Of a stretch of 64,000 nucleotides of DNA, positions 63,015-64,000 are shown piece by piece (position 1 is the first letter of the stretch; every line of letters begins with the position of its first letter). Origin of the DNA: MPNP01 sp026709725. GTDB taxonomy: Bacteria; Pseudomonadota; Alphaproteobacteria; Rhodobacterales; Rhodobacteraceae. The stretch spans positions 1,426,001 to 1,490,000 of the forward strand of contig OZ241384.1 of NCBI GenBank assembly GCA_965200805.1. The letters run 5' to 3'. Below the pieces are notes generated by a model. It searched no databases and was not told the DNA's origin. It was given only the letters and a program-made list of their open reading frames with translations. The translations under genes were made by a program, and so were the position numbers.

Positions 63015-63638
63015 TTATGGGATAATAGGGATTGACGAGAGAGCGTCCGACCAGTCCGCCTTAGGGATCCAGAACTTCTCCTCAATGCCCAAATTAGCAA
63101 GGGGCAGGTTTGAAACAATATAATGATCAGGGTAATCTGACATCACCTCACTTTGTAGATGGGATAAATCTCCCCTACTTTGTTGATTGGATAAATGTTG
63201 AAGGATTCTAGCCATTGTCTCTCCCTGAGCAGGAACGGGATATGCCTCCCATTGGTCGTCGTCTGCCCGGAACGCAGTTCCGACGTGCCAACTCAGGTCA
63301 ATCTCATATTCAGCGACTTGCTCCGGTGCTCGTGCCAAGAGATTGAGCGCGTGTTCTGGCGAATACGCGTAGAGCGGGACAGCCTCCTCCAGAAGTTCGG
63401 GTGCCAAGAGAGCCTGAAAAGCCCAAACGACCTGATCTCCCACTGTAATAGGGTTCAAGAGAACGGTACGCGAAAGGACAGAATTCATCTGCTCCTGGTC
63501 TTCTTGTTCATGCTCACCTACGGTCTGCCCAGAAACCCCAAGGGAGGTAACTAGCAGCAGACACACCCCCACCATACACCCTAGCATGGCCGGATAGCGG
63601 ATGAATATTGCAACTGCTGAATTGGTCATGGTCATCAT
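63015..63638 (-). CDS. Secreted protein, paralogue pair 2b
   Basis: 207 residues with a signal peptide (GCMVGVCLLLVTSLGVSG). Related to the product of 59067-59843 in the segment VVWAFQALLAPELLEEAVPL. Lacks the cysteines of that protein. Preceded by its membrane-protein partner 23 bases upstream. Function unknown. Confidence 0.6.
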   Translation of the reverse strand: MMTMTNSAVAIFIRYPAMLGCMVGVCLLLVTSLGVSGQTVGEHEQEDQEQMNSVLSRTVLLNPITVGDQVVWAFQALLAPELLEEAVPLYAYSPEHALNLLARAPEQVAEYEIDLSWHVGTAFRADDDQWEAYPVPAQGETMARILQHLSNQQSRGDLSHLQSEVMSDYPDHYIVSNLPLANLGIEEKFWIPKADWSDALSSIPIIP

Positions 63639-63661
63639 TTGGAGATCAGAACTGAAGCCTC

Positions 63662-63982
63662 CTAACCCAATGCACAGCGGATAGTGGTAAGCGACAGAGC
63701 AGGAAGGAACAACCCTGCAAGATACAGGCGCACTGGCCCCGACCTAGTCGGTAGCACCGAGATAAGTCCTGCGAAGAAGGCTGACAAGACTCCAATGACA
63801 AGCCAAGTTATCCACCTACCCGATCCACCAATACCCAATCCCGGATCCAAGAATATGTATTCCGCCAATCTATATTCCTGAAGGTTACGACGTGATTCTA
63901 TCACGAGAAACCCTAAAAACAGAGACAGGGATCCTGAAAACGCAATCACATATCTTACCACCCGATGCAAAGGTTTTTGCAA
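63662..63982 (-). CDS. Small membrane protein, paralogue pair 2a
   Basis: 106 residues, about three helices; the end GPVRLYLAGLFLPALSLTTI matches the end of the 58801-59070 protein. Its start lies 18 bases from the window edge; a longer N-terminus outside is possible but not needed. Confidence 0.6.
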   Translation of the reverse strand: MQKPLHRVVRYVIAFSGSLSLFLGFLVIESRRNLQEYRLAEYIFLDPGLGIGGSGRWITWLVIGVLSAFFAGLISVLPTRSGPVRLYLAGLFLPALSLTTIRCALG

Positions 63983-64000
63983 ACGCCGCAGCTGAAAATC

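Overview
The window is GC-rich DNA from a Gram-negative bacterium, most likely a member of the Pseudomonadota. The basis is a class III alcohol/S-(hydroxymethyl)glutathione dehydrogenase, an outer-membrane secretin with a type IVb pilus set, Dot/Icm (I-type) secretion proteins and LPS-type glycosyltransferases. I cannot name the genus. No rRNA or tRNA gene and no CRISPR array was seen. Most of the window is accessory DNA: defence modules, surface-glycan genes, mobile-element debris and many broken genes.

Layout. (1) 0-1.4 kb: the end of a GHKL ATPase gene, a STAS-like DUF4325 gene and a membrane coiled-coil gene. (2) 1.5-6.6 kb: a sialidase-like protein, two membrane proteins, a glycosyltransferase and adhC/frmA. 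(3) 6.7-10.6 kb: a leftward AAA ATPase + PIN pair facing a rightward ubiquitin-like protein, E1-like (ThiF) and DUF6527 operon. (4) 11.0-26.2 kb, all leftward: pilN-O-P-Q-R, a decayed AbiE toxin-antitoxin pair, pilS, then dotI/dotH/dotG/dotF/dotE-like genes (traM-N-O-P-Q order) and a repeat coiled-coil protein. (5) 27-35.2 kb: an AAA/PD-(D/E)XK protein, a secreted protein, a very GC-rich stretch without convincing genes, and a complete ABC-three-component (ABC-3C) defence operon. (6) 35.2-42.6 kb: debris, with FkbM and ISNCY remnants, two 149-bp AT-rich MITEs (one with a perfect 8-bp target duplication) and broken MBL, RNxxxH-motif, NTPase and QueC genes. (7) 42.9-49.2 kb: a surface-glycan cluster (two-domain DXD transferase, GT2, GT25, GT11 and GT10 fucosyltransferases, FkbM methyltransferase). 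(8) 49.6-58.5 kb: a defence island whose core is a tight six-gene operon TIR - Nmad2 - MazG-like - uracil-DNA-glycosylase-like - membrane protein - TIR, followed by a KAP NTPase, a convergent defence-type reverse transcriptase and a frameshifted GIY-YIG nuclease. (9) 58.8-64 kb: two paralogous membrane+secreted gene pairs flanking an LCAT-like hydrolase, a truncated fucosyltransferase and dispersed repeats.

The strongest candidate for an undescribed system is the six-gene operon at 49651-53669. It joins three nucleotide/base-handling functions (Nmad2, MazG, UDG) to two TIR domains and a membrane protein, with every internal junction overlapping or nearly so. Second is the Ubl-E1-DUF6527 operon with its divergent AAA-PIN pair. 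A recurring oddity is single-base frameshifts in otherwise well-conserved genes (MazG, QueC, AbiEi, AbiEii, GIY-YIG, NTPase, others). They may reflect real decay or indel errors, and this should be settled before any of these genes is called dead.
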